The notes: generated by a model from the letters alone, not told the origin. DNA of 35,654 nt from Clostridia bacterium (GCA_017399225.1 JAFQEB010000076.1:1-35654), one strand, 5' to 3'; numbered from the stretch's first letter, positions 26,101-33,998 are shown. A program made the numbers and translations.

Positions 26101-26111
26101 GCAAAAGTGCG

Positions 26112-26425
26112 AGAGGCTCCCACCGGCATCGCGCAAGGGCGATGCCACCTCCCTCGGGGAGGGAGCCTTTGGGCTGCGCAGACGCTTTCACCCCCGTAGG
26201 GGCGACCATTGGTCGCCCGCCGCGCTGCAAGTTCAGACCGCCGCACGGGGGCGCGTCTGCTGACTCGCGGGCCCTCTCACCCGCTTCGCGGGAGCTCTCC
26301 CGGAGGGAGAGCCTTTTGGCTGCGGGGGGCACGTTCATCCCCGTTGGTGCCCATCTGCAAACGTCCCCACCAATATTGCCTTCCCCTCTGGGGAAGGTGG
26401 CCGAGCGCAGCGAGGTCGGATGAGG
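26112..26425. repeat. Cluster of palindromic intergenic repeats
   Basis: At least three units stand side by side. Near 26112-26175: GGCTCCCACC...CTCCCTCGGGGAGGGAGCC. From about 26176 to 26323: GGGGCGACCATTGGTCGCCC with outer arms CGCAGACGC and GCGTCTG, ending in CTCTCCCGGAGGGAGAGCC. Near 26370-26425: CCTTCCCCTCTGGGGAAGG followed by CCGAGCGCAGCGAGGTCGG. The space 25987-26441 has no gene apart from the secA promoter and leader. Confidence 0.7.
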
Positions 26426-26441
26426 TCCTCGTGGTGACCAG

Positions 26442-27500
26442 TCACTCCCCCGCCACCCGATCCAGGATAAAGCACCCCTGGGCGTCGCAGGACAGGTAGG
26501 AATAGCTGCCGTAGAAGGCCTCTCCGGGGGCGCACCAGGCATTGTAGCCCTCCAGCACGCTGCCCGGATCGGCGGAGACAGCAGCATACAGCGCCGCATC
26601 CGTGACGCGCAGGTTCACCGGCTCGCCGTAGACAACCAGGTTGCGCAGAGCGCGGTAGACGTCCTCCGTTTCATCCGCATAGCGGTCGCAGCGCAGGTGC
26701 CAGTTGGCCTGCTCGCCGCAGGGAGGCACGTTCAGCGCCGCATCCGGCTGGTGATCCGCCGCCAGCTGCCGGGTGGAAAGACCAAAGTACCAGCGGGTAT
26801 TGAGGCCCGCACGCTCCTGGTCATCCCAGGTCGCATCGATGAAGGTATAGCCGCCCAGATACGCGATATTCCACGCATGGCTGACCTGCTGGCCCGTGGC
26901 GCTCTCGGTGCCGCTGCCGCTGACCAGCCCGCAGGGGATGCCCGCCATGCGGTAGAGCAGCGTCAACGCCTGGGTATAGCCCTCGCAGGTGGCCTGCCCC
27001 TGCAAAAGCGCCGCCGCGGCGGTGTGGCGCAGCTCCGTGTCTCCGCCGTAGGTGACGCGGGCCACCAGGGCGTCGTGCAAGCCCACTGCCGTACGATCCG
27101 CCTGGATCAGCTGCTGCGCCGCCTCGTACAGCTGCTGACGCACCCTCACGGCCTCCCCGGCGTCCATGCGATACTGGGGATTGACAGCGATCGCGGTCTC
27201 CGGCGCATTCTGCCAGTAGGTCACGGTATAACTGCGGTGCAGGTGGAACAGCTCCGGGTAGTCCATCATCAGGGACTGCATCGCGGGGCCCACGTCATCG
27301 TAACGGGTACCCTCCGGCAGCTCGATCTTCCTTTCCCCGTCCAGGATAGGTGCATACAGGTGCGCGACCAGCCGCTGCTGAGTCTCCGTCAGCGGCACCA
27401 CGGACAGCACCGTCTCCGCCGGATAGACCAGCGGCAGCTCCGCACGGGCCCCCAGGGGCAGCATCAGCAGGAGCAGCACAAGCAGCATTCGTCTAATCAT
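26442..27500 (-). CDS. Exported transglutaminase-like cysteine protease-fold protein
   Basis: 352 residues from the ATG at 27500 (GGAGG 7 bases upstream; a longer frame has no site). N-terminal signal peptide (MIRRMLLVLLLLMLPLGARA). The central region has the transglutaminase-like triad: Cys in LLQGQATCEGYTQALTLLYR, His in QQVSHAWNIAYLGG, Asp in YTFIDATWDDQER. Such domains in bacteria are usually extracytoplasmic and can cleave or cross-link proteins or cell-wall peptides. The remaining C-terminal part has no recognised domain. Its neighbours are secA upstream on the other side of a repeat cluster and a wall-binding lipoprotein behind it. The substrate is unknown. Confidence 0.85.
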   Translation of the reverse strand: MIRRMLLVLLLLMLPLGARAELPLVYPAETVLSVVPLTETQQRLVAHLYAPILDGERKIELPEGTRYDDVGPAMQSLMMDYPELFHLHRSYTVTYWQNAPETAIAVNPQYRMDAGEAVRVRQQLYEAAQQLIQADRTAVGLHDALVARVTYGGDTELRHTAAAALLQGQATCEGYTQALTLLYRMAGIPCGLVSGSGTESATGQQVSHAWNIAYLGGYTFIDATWDDQERAGLNTRWYFGLSTRQLAADHQPDAALNVPPCGEQANWHLRCDRYADETEDVYRALRNLVVYGEPVNLRVTDAALYAAVSADPGSVLEGYNAWCAPGEAFYGSYSYLSCDAQGCFILDRVAGE

Positions 27501-27538
27501 CCAATTTCCTCCGCTACGGCGTCGTCCATTCACATCAT

Positions 27539-27709
27539 TATTCACTATTCATTATTCATTATTCACTATTCACTCCTGGTCGGAAGCAGCTCGGCCGGAA
27601 GGATACGACAGCCTGCTGTTCCCTTACTTCCTCCCAGCCCGCGCGGCGTCCACCGTCGGAGTGAATAGTGAATAGTGAAGCCGCTTCGCTGGTGAATAGT
27701 GAATAGTAG
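27539..27709. repeat. Heptanucleotide repeat element, copy 2
   Basis: Five TATTCAC/TATTCAT heptads (27539-27573) then CCTGGTCGGA, a GC-rich middle (27580-27660) with CAGCCTGCTG hairpins, and a GTGAATA module with GCCGCTTCGCTGG at 27661-27709. Both modules of the 475-600 copy are present in the opposite order. It lies between the lipoprotein gene terminator and the transglutaminase gene start. Confidence 0.85.
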
Positions 27710-27752
27710 AAAAAACGGGGAAGCAGCGCGTCATTTGCAGGCTGCTCCCCCG
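27710..27752 (-). terminator. Terminator of the PG-binding lipoprotein gene
   Basis: On the minus strand GGGGGAGCAGC (about 27751-27741) pairs with GCTGCTTCCCC (27727-27717) and TTTTTT follows. It lies about 30 bases after the stop codon. Confidence 0.75.
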
Positions 27753-27781
27753 GCAGGTGATGGGATCTTTATGCCCGGCTA

Positions 27782-29650
27782 TCAGTAGGCAGGGCGGGCG
27801 CTGCTGGAGTACAGCACGCGCAGGGTATCCTGACCCGCGGTGCCGTCCACCGTCAGGTTGTTGCGGCGCTGGAAGTTCTTCACGGCATCCACCGTCGCAT
27901 CGTCATAATAGCCGGTGGGCTCGTAGAGGTAGCCCAGCTGGCACAGGCTGTCCTGCATCTCCACGACGGAGTTGCCGCGGTCGCCCTTGCGCAGCGTCTC
28001 GTACTGGGTGACGCTGGCCGCCGCCGCGATGGCCTTGGAGGAGTAGAGCACCTGCTGGGTCTTGTTGCCCGCGATGCCGTCCACCGGGGTCACGCTGTTG
28101 CGGATCTGGAAGGCCCGCACCGCATCCTGCGTGGTATCGCCGTACACGCCGTCCACCCGGCCGTCATAGTAGCCCAGCTCGTAGAGGGTGTACTGCAGGT
28201 TGCGCACCTCGCTGCTGCTGTCGCCGGGGCGCAGGGTGGGATAGCTGTTGGCGTCCACGGCGTCGCTGCCGTAGAGGGCCGTCTGGGTCGCGGGGCCCGC
28301 CGCGCCGTCCACGCGCAGACCGTTGCGCTGCTGGAAGGCCGTGACCGCCGCCACCGTGCCGCTGCCGTAGTTGCCGTCGATGCTGCCGGAGTAGTAGCCC
28401 CGGTTCTTCAGCGCCCGTTGCAGCTTGGCGACCGCGTCGCCGCTGTCGCCCTCACGGAGGGTCACATAGCCGTTGACAGACACGCCCGCGCCGCTGCTGC
28501 TGCCGCTGTTGACGAGGGTATCGGCGTCCTTGGCGTTATCGGAGTACAGGGCATTGAGGGTGGTGGTGCCGGCCTTGCCGTCCGCGCTGATGCCATTGGC
28601 CGTCTGGAAGGCGATGACCGCCGCCTTGGTGGCCTGGCCGAAGGAGCCGTCCGCAGAGCTGGAGAGGTAACCCAGCTCCCGCAGGCGCTTCTGCATGGCC
28701 TTCACCGCATCGGAGCTCTCGCCCTCCCGCAGGGTCGTGCCTACGGAAGCAACGGGGCTGGAGGTGCGGGCCGCGCGGGTGGAATACATGAGGGTCAGGG
28801 TGTCGGGGCCGGCCTTGCCGTCCTCCCACAGGCCATGCTTCTTCTGGAAGGCCTTCACGGCGTATTCCGTCGCGCCGGCATAGGAGCCGTCCGCAGCGCC
28901 ATCCAGCCAGCCCAGCTCGATCAGGCGGTTCTGCAGCGTGCGCACCTTGCTGCCGCTGGAGCCGACCTCCAGGTACACGTCCGTATCCGGCACGGTGGTC
29001 GCGCGCGGGGTGGGCGTTGCGGTGCGGCGGGGCGTGGGGGTGGCCGTGCGGGTGGCGGGGGCACGCTTGGCGCTGCTGGAGTTCAGCTTGCTCAGGGTCA
29101 GGGAACCGGCCTTGCCGTCCACGGTCAGGCCGTTCTGCTGCTGGAAATTCTTCACCGCCGTCTCGGTGCCCTCGCCGAAATCACCGTCCACGGAGCCCTT
29201 GTAGTAGCCCAGCTCCTTCAGGCGGGTCTGGAGCTTGCGCACCTCGGAGCCGGTAGCGCCCAGCTTCAGGGAGCTGGCGCCCGTGGTGGGCGTGGGCGTA
29301 TTAGCGGTGATGAGGGGCGGGGTGATGCGGCCGATATCGAGCACCGGGTTGGTGGTGATGCTGACGATGTAGCCCGGCACCATGGTGGGCGTGGGGGTCG
29401 TCTTGTTCCACTCAGCATACCAGTCCACCGTGGTCTCCGGCTGGGCGCTCACCTGGGGCACATAGGGGGTGCCGGTGGGCGTGGGGGTGCCGGTGATCTT
29501 CGGCGCCACATCCTGATAGTCATAGGGACGGGAGTTGCTGCCCGGATCCGTGGGCTTGAGGTCGTCCGGGGGGACGATGCAGCCCGTCAGCAGCAGACAC
29601 AGGGCCAGCACCGCCATCAGCGCCAGCACCTTGATGATTCTGTTCTTCAT
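27782..29650 (-). CDS. Lipoprotein with six peptidoglycan-binding repeats
   Basis: 622 residues. Signal peptide with lipobox LLLTGC, so the mature protein is lipid-anchored at the outer face of the membrane. A Pro/Thr-rich stretch (residues about 25-125, TPTPTGTPYVPQ, TPTPTTGASS) follows, then six peptidoglycan_binding_1 repeats of about 65-80 residues. Each has the pattern T/LxxGxxxxxVxxLQxxLxxLGYxxG..DGxYGxxTxxAVxxFQxxNGLxVDGxAGxxT. A second Pro/Thr spacer lies between repeats 1 and 2. No catalytic domain, so it probably works as a wall-binding or scaffold protein. Start at 29650 with AAGGAGG upstream. The promoter candidate at 29744-29772 precedes it and a terminator follows. The repeat count is read directly. 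Confidence 0.9.
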   Translation of the reverse strand: MKNRIIKVLALMAVLALCLLLTGCIVPPDDLKPTDPGSNSRPYDYQDVAPKITGTPTPTGTPYVPQVSAQPETTVDWYAEWNKTTPTPTMVPGYIVSITTNPVLDIGRITPPLITANTPTPTTGASSLKLGATGSEVRKLQTRLKELGYYKGSVDGDFGEGTETAVKNFQQQNGLTVDGKAGSLTLSKLNSSSAKRAPATRTATPTPRRTATPTPRATTVPDTDVYLEVGSSGSKVRTLQNRLIELGWLDGAADGSYAGATEYAVKAFQKKHGLWEDGKAGPDTLTLMYSTRAARTSSPVASVGTTLREGESSDAVKAMQKRLRELGYLSSSADGSFGQATKAAVIAFQTANGISADGKAGTTTLNALYSDNAKDADTLVNSGSSSGAGVSVNGYVTLREGDSGDAVAKLQRALKNRGYYSGSIDGNYGSGTVAAVTAFQQRNGLRVDGAAGPATQTALYGSDAVDANSYPTLRPGDSSSEVRNLQYTLYELGYYDGRVDGVYGDTTQDAVRAFQIRNSVTPVDGIAGNKTQQVLYSSKAIAAAASVTQYETLRKGDRGNSVVEMQDSLCQLGYLYEPTGYYDDATVDAVKNFQRRNNLTVDGTAGQDTLRVLYSSSARPAY

Positions 29651-29743
29651 GCCGTTTCCTTCCTCCTTACAGCATCGGGGGAGCAGCCTCCCCGCGGATA
29701 TCTATCATATCCGGCTCACTGAGCCTTCTTTGTGTACCCTCTT

Positions 29744-29772
29744 ATTGTACACGGTTACAGCCTTTGACGCAA
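29744..29772 (-). promoter_or_regulatory. Promoter candidate for the PG-binding lipoprotein gene
   Basis: On the minus strand TTGCGT (29772-29767), 17 bases, TACAAT (29749-29744). The -10 is good and the -35 partial. The divergent space 29651-29956 also holds the start region of the gene at 29957. Confidence 0.5.
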
Positions 29773-29878
29773 GCGCTAAATTTCACCGAAAGTGCCGCGT
29801 ACTGGCGAATTGCTCCGCCTTCATCCAATACAACGCATCAGCCCGGCATTTTCATCCTGCGCAGGGGAAATTTCCCAG

Positions 29879-29892
29879 CCCGGCAGGATTTT
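29879..29892 (+). promoter_or_regulatory. CCCGGCAGGATTTT upstream motif, copy 1
   Basis: The motif lies 65 bases before the ATG at 29957. Exact copies occur before the genes at 31438 (31356-31369) and 32328 (32255-32268), and a relaxed version (CCCGGCCGGAAGGAATTT, 30561) before 30648. A TTGTATAC or similar box follows 30-36 bases later in most copies. It could be an alternative-promoter or activator site of this gene family. Confidence 0.4.
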
Positions 29893-29956
29893 CCCCGCCC
29901 CGGTGAGAATACACCATACAAATCTTTGTTACCGCATACGAAAGGATGATCCACCC

Positions 29957-30523
29957 ATGAAAAAGCACGCTGCTCTCTTTGTCGCCCTGCTGCTGTGCCT
30001 GAGCCTGCTGCTCTCCGGCTGCGCCCAGGAAGCCCCCCGCCCCGTTGCCCAGACCCCCGTCGCCATCGAGGCATACAAGCAGGCCTATGAGCAGCTCGTC
30101 ACCACCGCGCTGCCCGGCAACACCGTCACCTGGCAGACCAACACCACCGAAACCGAAACGGTGCATATCGCCATGATCAACGAGCAGATCACCTCCGTGA
30201 TGCTGCTGGCCGATGCGGACAATGTGAACATCGCCCAGCTGGCGCTGATGCTGGCGGGCAATCTGGATGAGACCACCATCACCGCGTTCCTGAACCTGGC
30301 CGCTATCAGCAGCGCGGCGCTGCTGGTGGATGCGGACACCGATGCGGACGCTGCCCTGACCGACGCCACGGGCGAGTTGAGCAATGTCTTTGATCAGCTG
30401 CAGCAGGGCAAGACCCCGGACAACATCCTTGGCCTGCCCGGGGGAATCAACATCACCGCGACCGGCGAGGGCGACACGGTGCAGTATTTCTTCGCCCTGC
30501 AGCTGAGCGCCCCCGCCGAGTGA
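29957..30523 (+). CDS. Small lipoprotein, first member of a tandem secreted family
   Basis: 188 residues from the ATG at 29957, preceded by AAAGGA about 10 bases upstream; the frame upstream of it has no function. Signal peptide ends in lipobox LLLSGC. The mature part is acidic. It shares with the protein at 32328 the segments VTWQ/ITWQ, GNLDETTITAFLNLAAISSA (with GTMTEDSIMTFVALSTYATS) and DNILGLPGGINITATGEG (with DTVFGLPCAFNLIPASET). This makes the two clear homologues. Shape: an alpha/beta domain of about 150 residues; I do not recognise a named family. First of four consecutive secreted genes on the plus strand; the CCCGGCAGGATTTT motif lies upstream. Confidence 0.75.
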   Translation: MKKHAALFVALLLCLSLLLSGCAQEAPRPVAQTPVAIEAYKQAYEQLVTTALPGNTVTWQTNTTETETVHIAMINEQITSVMLLADADNVNIAQLALMLAGNLDETTITAFLNLAAISSAALLVDADTDADAALTDATGELSNVFDQLQQGKTPDNILGLPGGINITATGEGDTVQYFFALQLSAPAE

Positions 30524-30647
30524 GCTTCCCCGGGCGGACACATTTTACATTCTGTCACAACCCGGCCGGAAGGAATTTGGTATTCCGTGTAGAAATTGTA
30601 TACGAAAGGTTCCCCGTATGAACCACGAAAGAAAGGAAGAAACCCCT

Positions 30648-31244
30648 ATGAAGAAGCTGCTTTCCCTGCTGCTGGCCGCCCTGCTGTGCCTGGGCTGCAT
30701 GATCCCCGCGATGGCGGAAGCCCCTGTGACCGAAGCGGAGACCCCTGCTGCCGTCGAGACCTTCCCCTACGCGCTGGACAACTACAAGATGTACTTCGAC
30801 ATGCTGGTCGCCGGCGGCCTGGGCGCAACCCCCGTCTGGACTGCTGCCGAGGACGGCCTGAGCTACACCGTTGACGTTGCCGGCTTCGGCTCCGTGCTGA
30901 TCTCCCTGGACGCCGAGGGCAACATCCTCAGCTACGCCACTGAAATGACTGCCAGCGCTGCCAATTCCGAAGCGCTGGGCGAGGCCTTTGGCCAGCTGGT
31001 TGCCATGATCGGCATGACCTCCAGGATCTGCGAGGATACCACCTTCCTCATGGACTCCGAGGCCCAGAACGAGTACGCCACTGCGCTGGTCATGCCGCTC
31101 CTGAAGCTGATCATCCGTATCAACGACGCGAAGGCGGCTCCTGTTGCCGAGACCGCTGAGGTTTTCGACGATACTGTCACCTTCACCCTCGCCGTCAACC
31201 AGGAGTCCGTCGAGGTGACCTACGGCTTCATCTACGAGCCCTGA
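30648..31244 (+). CDS. Small secreted protein, second member of the tandem family
   Basis: 198 residues from the ATG at 30648; a second in-frame ATG ten codons upstream (30618) has its own AAAGG, but the signal peptide begins at 30648. Signal peptide MKKLLSLLLAALLCLGCMIP with a likely cut after AMA. Mature part: ATPVWTAAEDGLSYTVDVAG, GFGSVLISLDAEGNILSYAT, GEAFGQLVAMIGMTSRICED. The ATPVWT motif and following layout match the gene at 31438. The leader and signal sequence (about 120 bases from 30597) are almost identical to those of 31438, although the mature parts differ strongly. A terminator follows at 31262-31290. No function is known. Confidence 0.75.
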   Translation: MKKLLSLLLAALLCLGCMIPAMAEAPVTEAETPAAVETFPYALDNYKMYFDMLVAGGLGATPVWTAAEDGLSYTVDVAGFGSVLISLDAEGNILSYATEMTASAANSEALGEAFGQLVAMIGMTSRICEDTTFLMDSEAQNEYATALVMPLLKLIIRINDAKAAPVAETAEVFDDTVTFTLAVNQESVEVTYGFIYEP

Positions 31245-31261
31245 TCGACCCACATACACTG

Positions 31262-31290
31262 CGCCTGCACGCCTATGTGCAGGCGTTTTT
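31262..31290 (+). terminator. Terminator after the gene at 30648
   Basis: CGCCTGCAC (31262-31270), loop GCCTAT, GTGCAGGCG (31277-31285), then TTTTT. An identical hairpin follows the gene at 31438, showing the downstream region was duplicated with the gene. Confidence 0.85.
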
Positions 31291-31303
31291 CGTTGCAGGC
31301 AAA

Positions 31304-31326
31304 GCCTCCCTTGTGCAAAGGGAGCC
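31304..31326. repeat. Short form of palindromic element
   Basis: GCCTCCCTTGTG followed directly by CAAAGGGAGCC, a 23-base hairpin. At the corresponding place after the gene at 31438 (32079-32228) the same two arms enclose about 130 further bases, so this is either the empty or the excised form of that element. Confidence 0.65.
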
Positions 31327-31437
31327 TAAGGAACGCCGCCGCAGTTTTTTCATCTCCCGGCAGGATTTTGCAGCGTAACACAGAATTGTATACGAAAGGT
31401 TCCCCGTATGAACCACGAAAGAAAGGAAGAAACCCCT

Positions 31438-32022
31438 ATGAAGAAGCTGCTTTCCCTGCTGCTGGCCGCTCTGCTGTGCCTGGGCTGCATGATCCCCGCG
31501 ATGGCCGAGAACCTGACTGTTACCACCGAAAAGCCCTTCACCTTCACCCTCGATTCCTACAAGGCCATGTACGACATGGTTGCCCAGTCCGTGCTGCAGG
31601 CGACCCCCGTGTGGACCACCGATGAAGCCACCGGCAATGTGATCGTCACCACCGAAGGCTTCTCCGATGTGACCGTCACCGTGGACGAAAACAATAATGT
31701 CACCGGCGTGAACACCCTGCTCAAGGCCACCGACGCTGACCTGCAGGACAAGGCCAATGCCTATGGCATGATCGTAGCCGTGGCCGGCATGTCCGCCGCG
31801 ATGCTGGAAAACCCCGAGCTGGGTGCCAAATTCGCTGACGAATTCACCCCCCTGTTCACCTCCCTGCTCAACGGCGTCAAGCAGGCCATCCAGGGCGAGA
31901 CCGTGAAGGTCGTGGGCGACGTGGCCGGCACCTCCTGTGCCTGCACCATGTCCATTGATCTGACCTCCATGACCTACACCTTTGGCTTCCACATGGCTCC
32001 TCTGGGCACTGTGATCGAGTAA
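31438..32022 (+). CDS. Small secreted protein, third member of the tandem family
   Basis: 194 residues from the ATG at 31438, with an in-frame upstream ATG at 31408 as in its neighbour. Signal peptide identical to that of the gene at 30648 over 24 residues. Mature part: FTFTLDSYKAMYDMVAQSVL, QATPVWTTDEATGNVIVTTE, GFSDVTVTVDENNNVTGVNT, AYGMIVAVAGMSAAMLENPE. It aligns to the second member through ATPVW and the following beta-strand pattern but is only weakly similar outside the signal peptide. Probably a small beta/alpha secreted domain, function unknown. Terminator at 32037-32065. Confidence 0.75.
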   Translation: MKKLLSLLLAALLCLGCMIPAMAENLTVTTEKPFTFTLDSYKAMYDMVAQSVLQATPVWTTDEATGNVIVTTEGFSDVTVTVDENNNVTGVNTLLKATDADLQDKANAYGMIVAVAGMSAAMLENPELGAKFADEFTPLFTSLLNGVKQAIQGETVKVVGDVAGTSCACTMSIDLTSMTYTFGFHMAPLGTVIE

Positions 32023-32036
32023 TCTGCCGCGTCTCG

Positions 32037-32065
32037 CGCCTGCACGCCTATGTGCAGGCGTTTTT
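32037..32065 (+). terminator. Terminator after the gene at 31438
   Basis: CGCCTGCAC (32037-32045), loop GCCTAT, GTGCAGGCG (32052-32060), TTTTT. Identical to the hairpin at 31262-31290. Confidence 0.85.
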
Positions 32066-32078
32066 CGTTGCAGGCAAA

Positions 32079-32228
32079 GCCTCCCTTGTGTAAGGGGAGG
32101 TGGCGCGGCGCAGCCGTGACGGAGGGATTGCCGCCCCACAGGTCAAGCAGTCAGCCGGAAACGCTCGCACCGGCAGACAATCCCTCAGTCAGCCTGGTGG
32201 CTGACAGCTCCCATTACACAAGGGAGCC
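32079..32228. repeat. Long form of palindromic element
   Basis: 150 bases with arms GCCTCCCTTGTGTAA (start) and TTACACAAGGGAGCC (end), containing GGAGGGATTG and its inverse CAATCCCTC and the usual CCCTCAGTCAGCCTGGTGGC hairpin. It stands where the preceding gene copy has only the 23-base short form. Confidence 0.75.
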
Positions 32229-32327
32229 TAAGGAACGCCGCCGCTTTTTCATTCCCCGGCAGGATTTTGCCGACCCATGCAGAATTGTTATAGGCAATGC
32301 ACCGCAACAGAAAGGATGAACCCATTT

Positions 32328-32978
32328 ATGAAGAAGCTGATTTCCCTGCTGCTGGCGATGGCGCTGTGCCTCACGCTGCTCAGCGGCTGCGCTGCGCGGG
32401 AACCCGCCGCCGAGGTCGCGCCCACCGAGGCCCCCGTTGCCGAGGCCGCCCCGGAGGCCCCCGCTGACGAGGCTGTCCCGGAGACCTCCGCTGATGAAAC
32501 CGCCGCAGCCATCGCCACCCCCGTGCTGTACACCGATTATCAGACGCAGCTTGCAGCCGTGTACGGCGATGCGGAGATCACCTGGCAGCCGCTGATCGGC
32601 GAAGAGAGCCTGGTGATGGTCGCCCTGCTGAACGGTACGACCCCCTGCGTCTACCTGCAGGTGTCCGACGGCTACATCCAGCAGCTGGCTGTGGAGCTGA
32701 CCGGCACGATGACGGAGGACAGCATCATGACCTTCGTCGCCCTGTCCACCTATGCCACCAGCGCCCTGCTGACCATGAACGGCGTGGCCCCCGAGGCGGC
32801 CACCCAGACTGCCCTGCCCGAGGTCTACGGCATGTTCAACGCCAACCTGACCGGCACGCCGGTGGACACGGTCTTCGGCCTGCCCTGCGCCTTCAACCTC
32901 ATCCCCGCCAGCGAGACGGCCGTCACCTTCTACTACATGCTCGGCCTGAGCGGCGCGAATACCGCAGCAGCCGAATAA
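32328..32978 (+). CDS. Small lipoprotein, fourth member of the tandem family
   Basis: 216 residues from the ATG at 32328, with GAAAGGATG upstream and lipobox LLSGC. After the anchor is a Pro/Ala/Glu-rich linker (EVAPTEAPVAEAAPEAPADE), then the domain: ITWQPLIGEESLVMVALLNG, TTPCVYLQVSDGYIQQLAVE, GTMTEDSIMTFVALSTYATS, PVDTVFGLPCAFNLIPASET. It is homologous to the first member at 29957 across the whole domain. Two cysteines (in TTPCVY and LPCAFN) could form a disulfide. Terminator with T run at 32994-33033. Function unknown; likely membrane-anchored ligand binder. Confidence 0.75.
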   Translation: MKKLISLLLAMALCLTLLSGCAAREPAAEVAPTEAPVAEAAPEAPADEAVPETSADETAAAIATPVLYTDYQTQLAAVYGDAEITWQPLIGEESLVMVALLNGTTPCVYLQVSDGYIQQLAVELTGTMTEDSIMTFVALSTYATSALLTMNGVAPEAATQTALPEVYGMFNANLTGTPVDTVFGLPCAFNLIPASETAVTFYYMLGLSGANTAAAE

Positions 32979-32993
32979 GCCCGTCATACGCAC

Positions 32994-33033
32994 AAAATCG
33001 CCGGAACGCTCTTGCTCCGGCGATTTTATTTTT
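32994..33033 (+). terminator. Terminator of the secreted-protein cluster
   Basis: AAAATCGCCGGA (32994-33005), 10-base loop, TCCGGCGATTTT (33016-33027), then ATTTTT. A 12-base perfect stem. Confidence 0.9.
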
Positions 33034-33102
33034 CCAGCAGGAAAAACGGGAGAAGTGGAGAATATGTTATAGGATATCATCAAATATCGAGGTGTATTTC
33101 CT

Positions 33103-33942
33103 ATGGCAGAATGTAATCACGATTGCTCCAACTGCTCCAGCAAGTGCTCCGAGGCCAAGCCCTCCTCCCTGCTGGCACCCGCCAACCCCGGCAGCGACGT
33201 GCGCAAGGTCATCGGCGTGGTGAGCGGCAAGGGCGGCGTGGGCAAGTCCCTGGTCACCGGCCTGCTGGCCAGCGCCACCGCCCGCATGGGCAAGCGCGCC
33301 GCCGTGCTGGACGCTGACATCACCGGCCCCTCCATCCCCCGCATGTTCGGCGTGGGCGAGGGCGTGTACGGCAACGACTACGGCATGGTGCCCCCGGAGA
33401 CCGAGACCGGCGTGAAGCTCATGTCCATCAACCTGATCCTGGAGAATGCGACCGACCCCGTCATCTGGCGCGGCGCGCTGATCGCGGGCACGGTGAAGCA
33501 GTTCTGGTCCGACGTCTGCTGGGGCGACGTGGACTGCATGTACGTCGACATGCCTCCCGGAACGGGCGACGTGCCCCTGACCGTGTTCCAGTCCCTGCCC
33601 GTGGACGGCATCATCATCGTCGCCAGTCCCCAGGAGCTGGTCGGCATGATCGTGGAAAAGGCCGTCAACATGGCCAAGATGATGAACATCCCCGTCATCG
33701 GCATCGTGGAGAACATGGCCTACATGGCCTGCCCCGACTGCGGCAAGAAGCTCTACCCCTTCGGCGAGGGCAAGACGGTGGAGGTCGCCATGAAGCACTC
33801 CATCCCCCTGCTGGCCCAGCTGCCCATCGACCCCGCCATCGCCAAGGCCTGTGACGAGGGCCGCGTGGAGGACGTGAAGCTGGACGCCATCGACGCCGCC
33901 GTGCTGGCTGTGATGGCCTGCCCCAACCGCGTGATCGAGTAA
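33103..33942 (+). CDS. Mrp/NBP35-type ATP-binding Fe-S carrier protein
   Basis: 279 residues. Deviant Walker A SGKGGVGKS at 41-49, VLDADITGPSIPRMFG, VDMPPGTGDVPLTVFQSLPV (Walker B region) and CPDC near 210 (ENMAYMACPDCGKKLYPFGE), which binds a shared Fe-S cluster between two subunits. The N-terminus carries four cysteines (CNHDCSNCSSKC), as in NBP35-like proteins and many Clostridia Mrp proteins. Members of the family carry and transfer iron-sulfur clusters in the cytosol. It is a single gene: GAGGTG before the ATG, a palindromic terminator after it. No Fe-S assembly gene neighbours in the window. Confidence 0.93.
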   Translation: MAECNHDCSNCSSKCSEAKPSSLLAPANPGSDVRKVIGVVSGKGGVGKSLVTGLLASATARMGKRAAVLDADITGPSIPRMFGVGEGVYGNDYGMVPPETETGVKLMSINLILENATDPVIWRGALIAGTVKQFWSDVCWGDVDCMYVDMPPGTGDVPLTVFQSLPVDGIIIVASPQELVGMIVEKAVNMAKMMNIPVIGIVENMAYMACPDCGKKLYPFGEGKTVEVAMKHSIPLLAQLPIDPAIAKACDEGRVEDVKLDAIDAAVLAVMACPNRVIE

Positions 33943-33953
33943 CAAACAAAATA

Positions 33954-33990
33954 CCAAAAGGCTCTCCCTCCGGGAGAGCCTTTTGGTTTT
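33954..33990. terminator. Bidirectional terminator from a short palindromic element
   Basis: CCAAAAGGCTCTCCC (33954-33968), loop TCC, GGGAGAGCCTTTTGG (33972-33986), TTTT. A 15-base perfect stem between the convergent Mrp gene and the gene at 33999. It consists of the same ends as the longer element at 16186-16338. Confidence 0.85.
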
Positions 33991-33998
33991 CACAAAAC

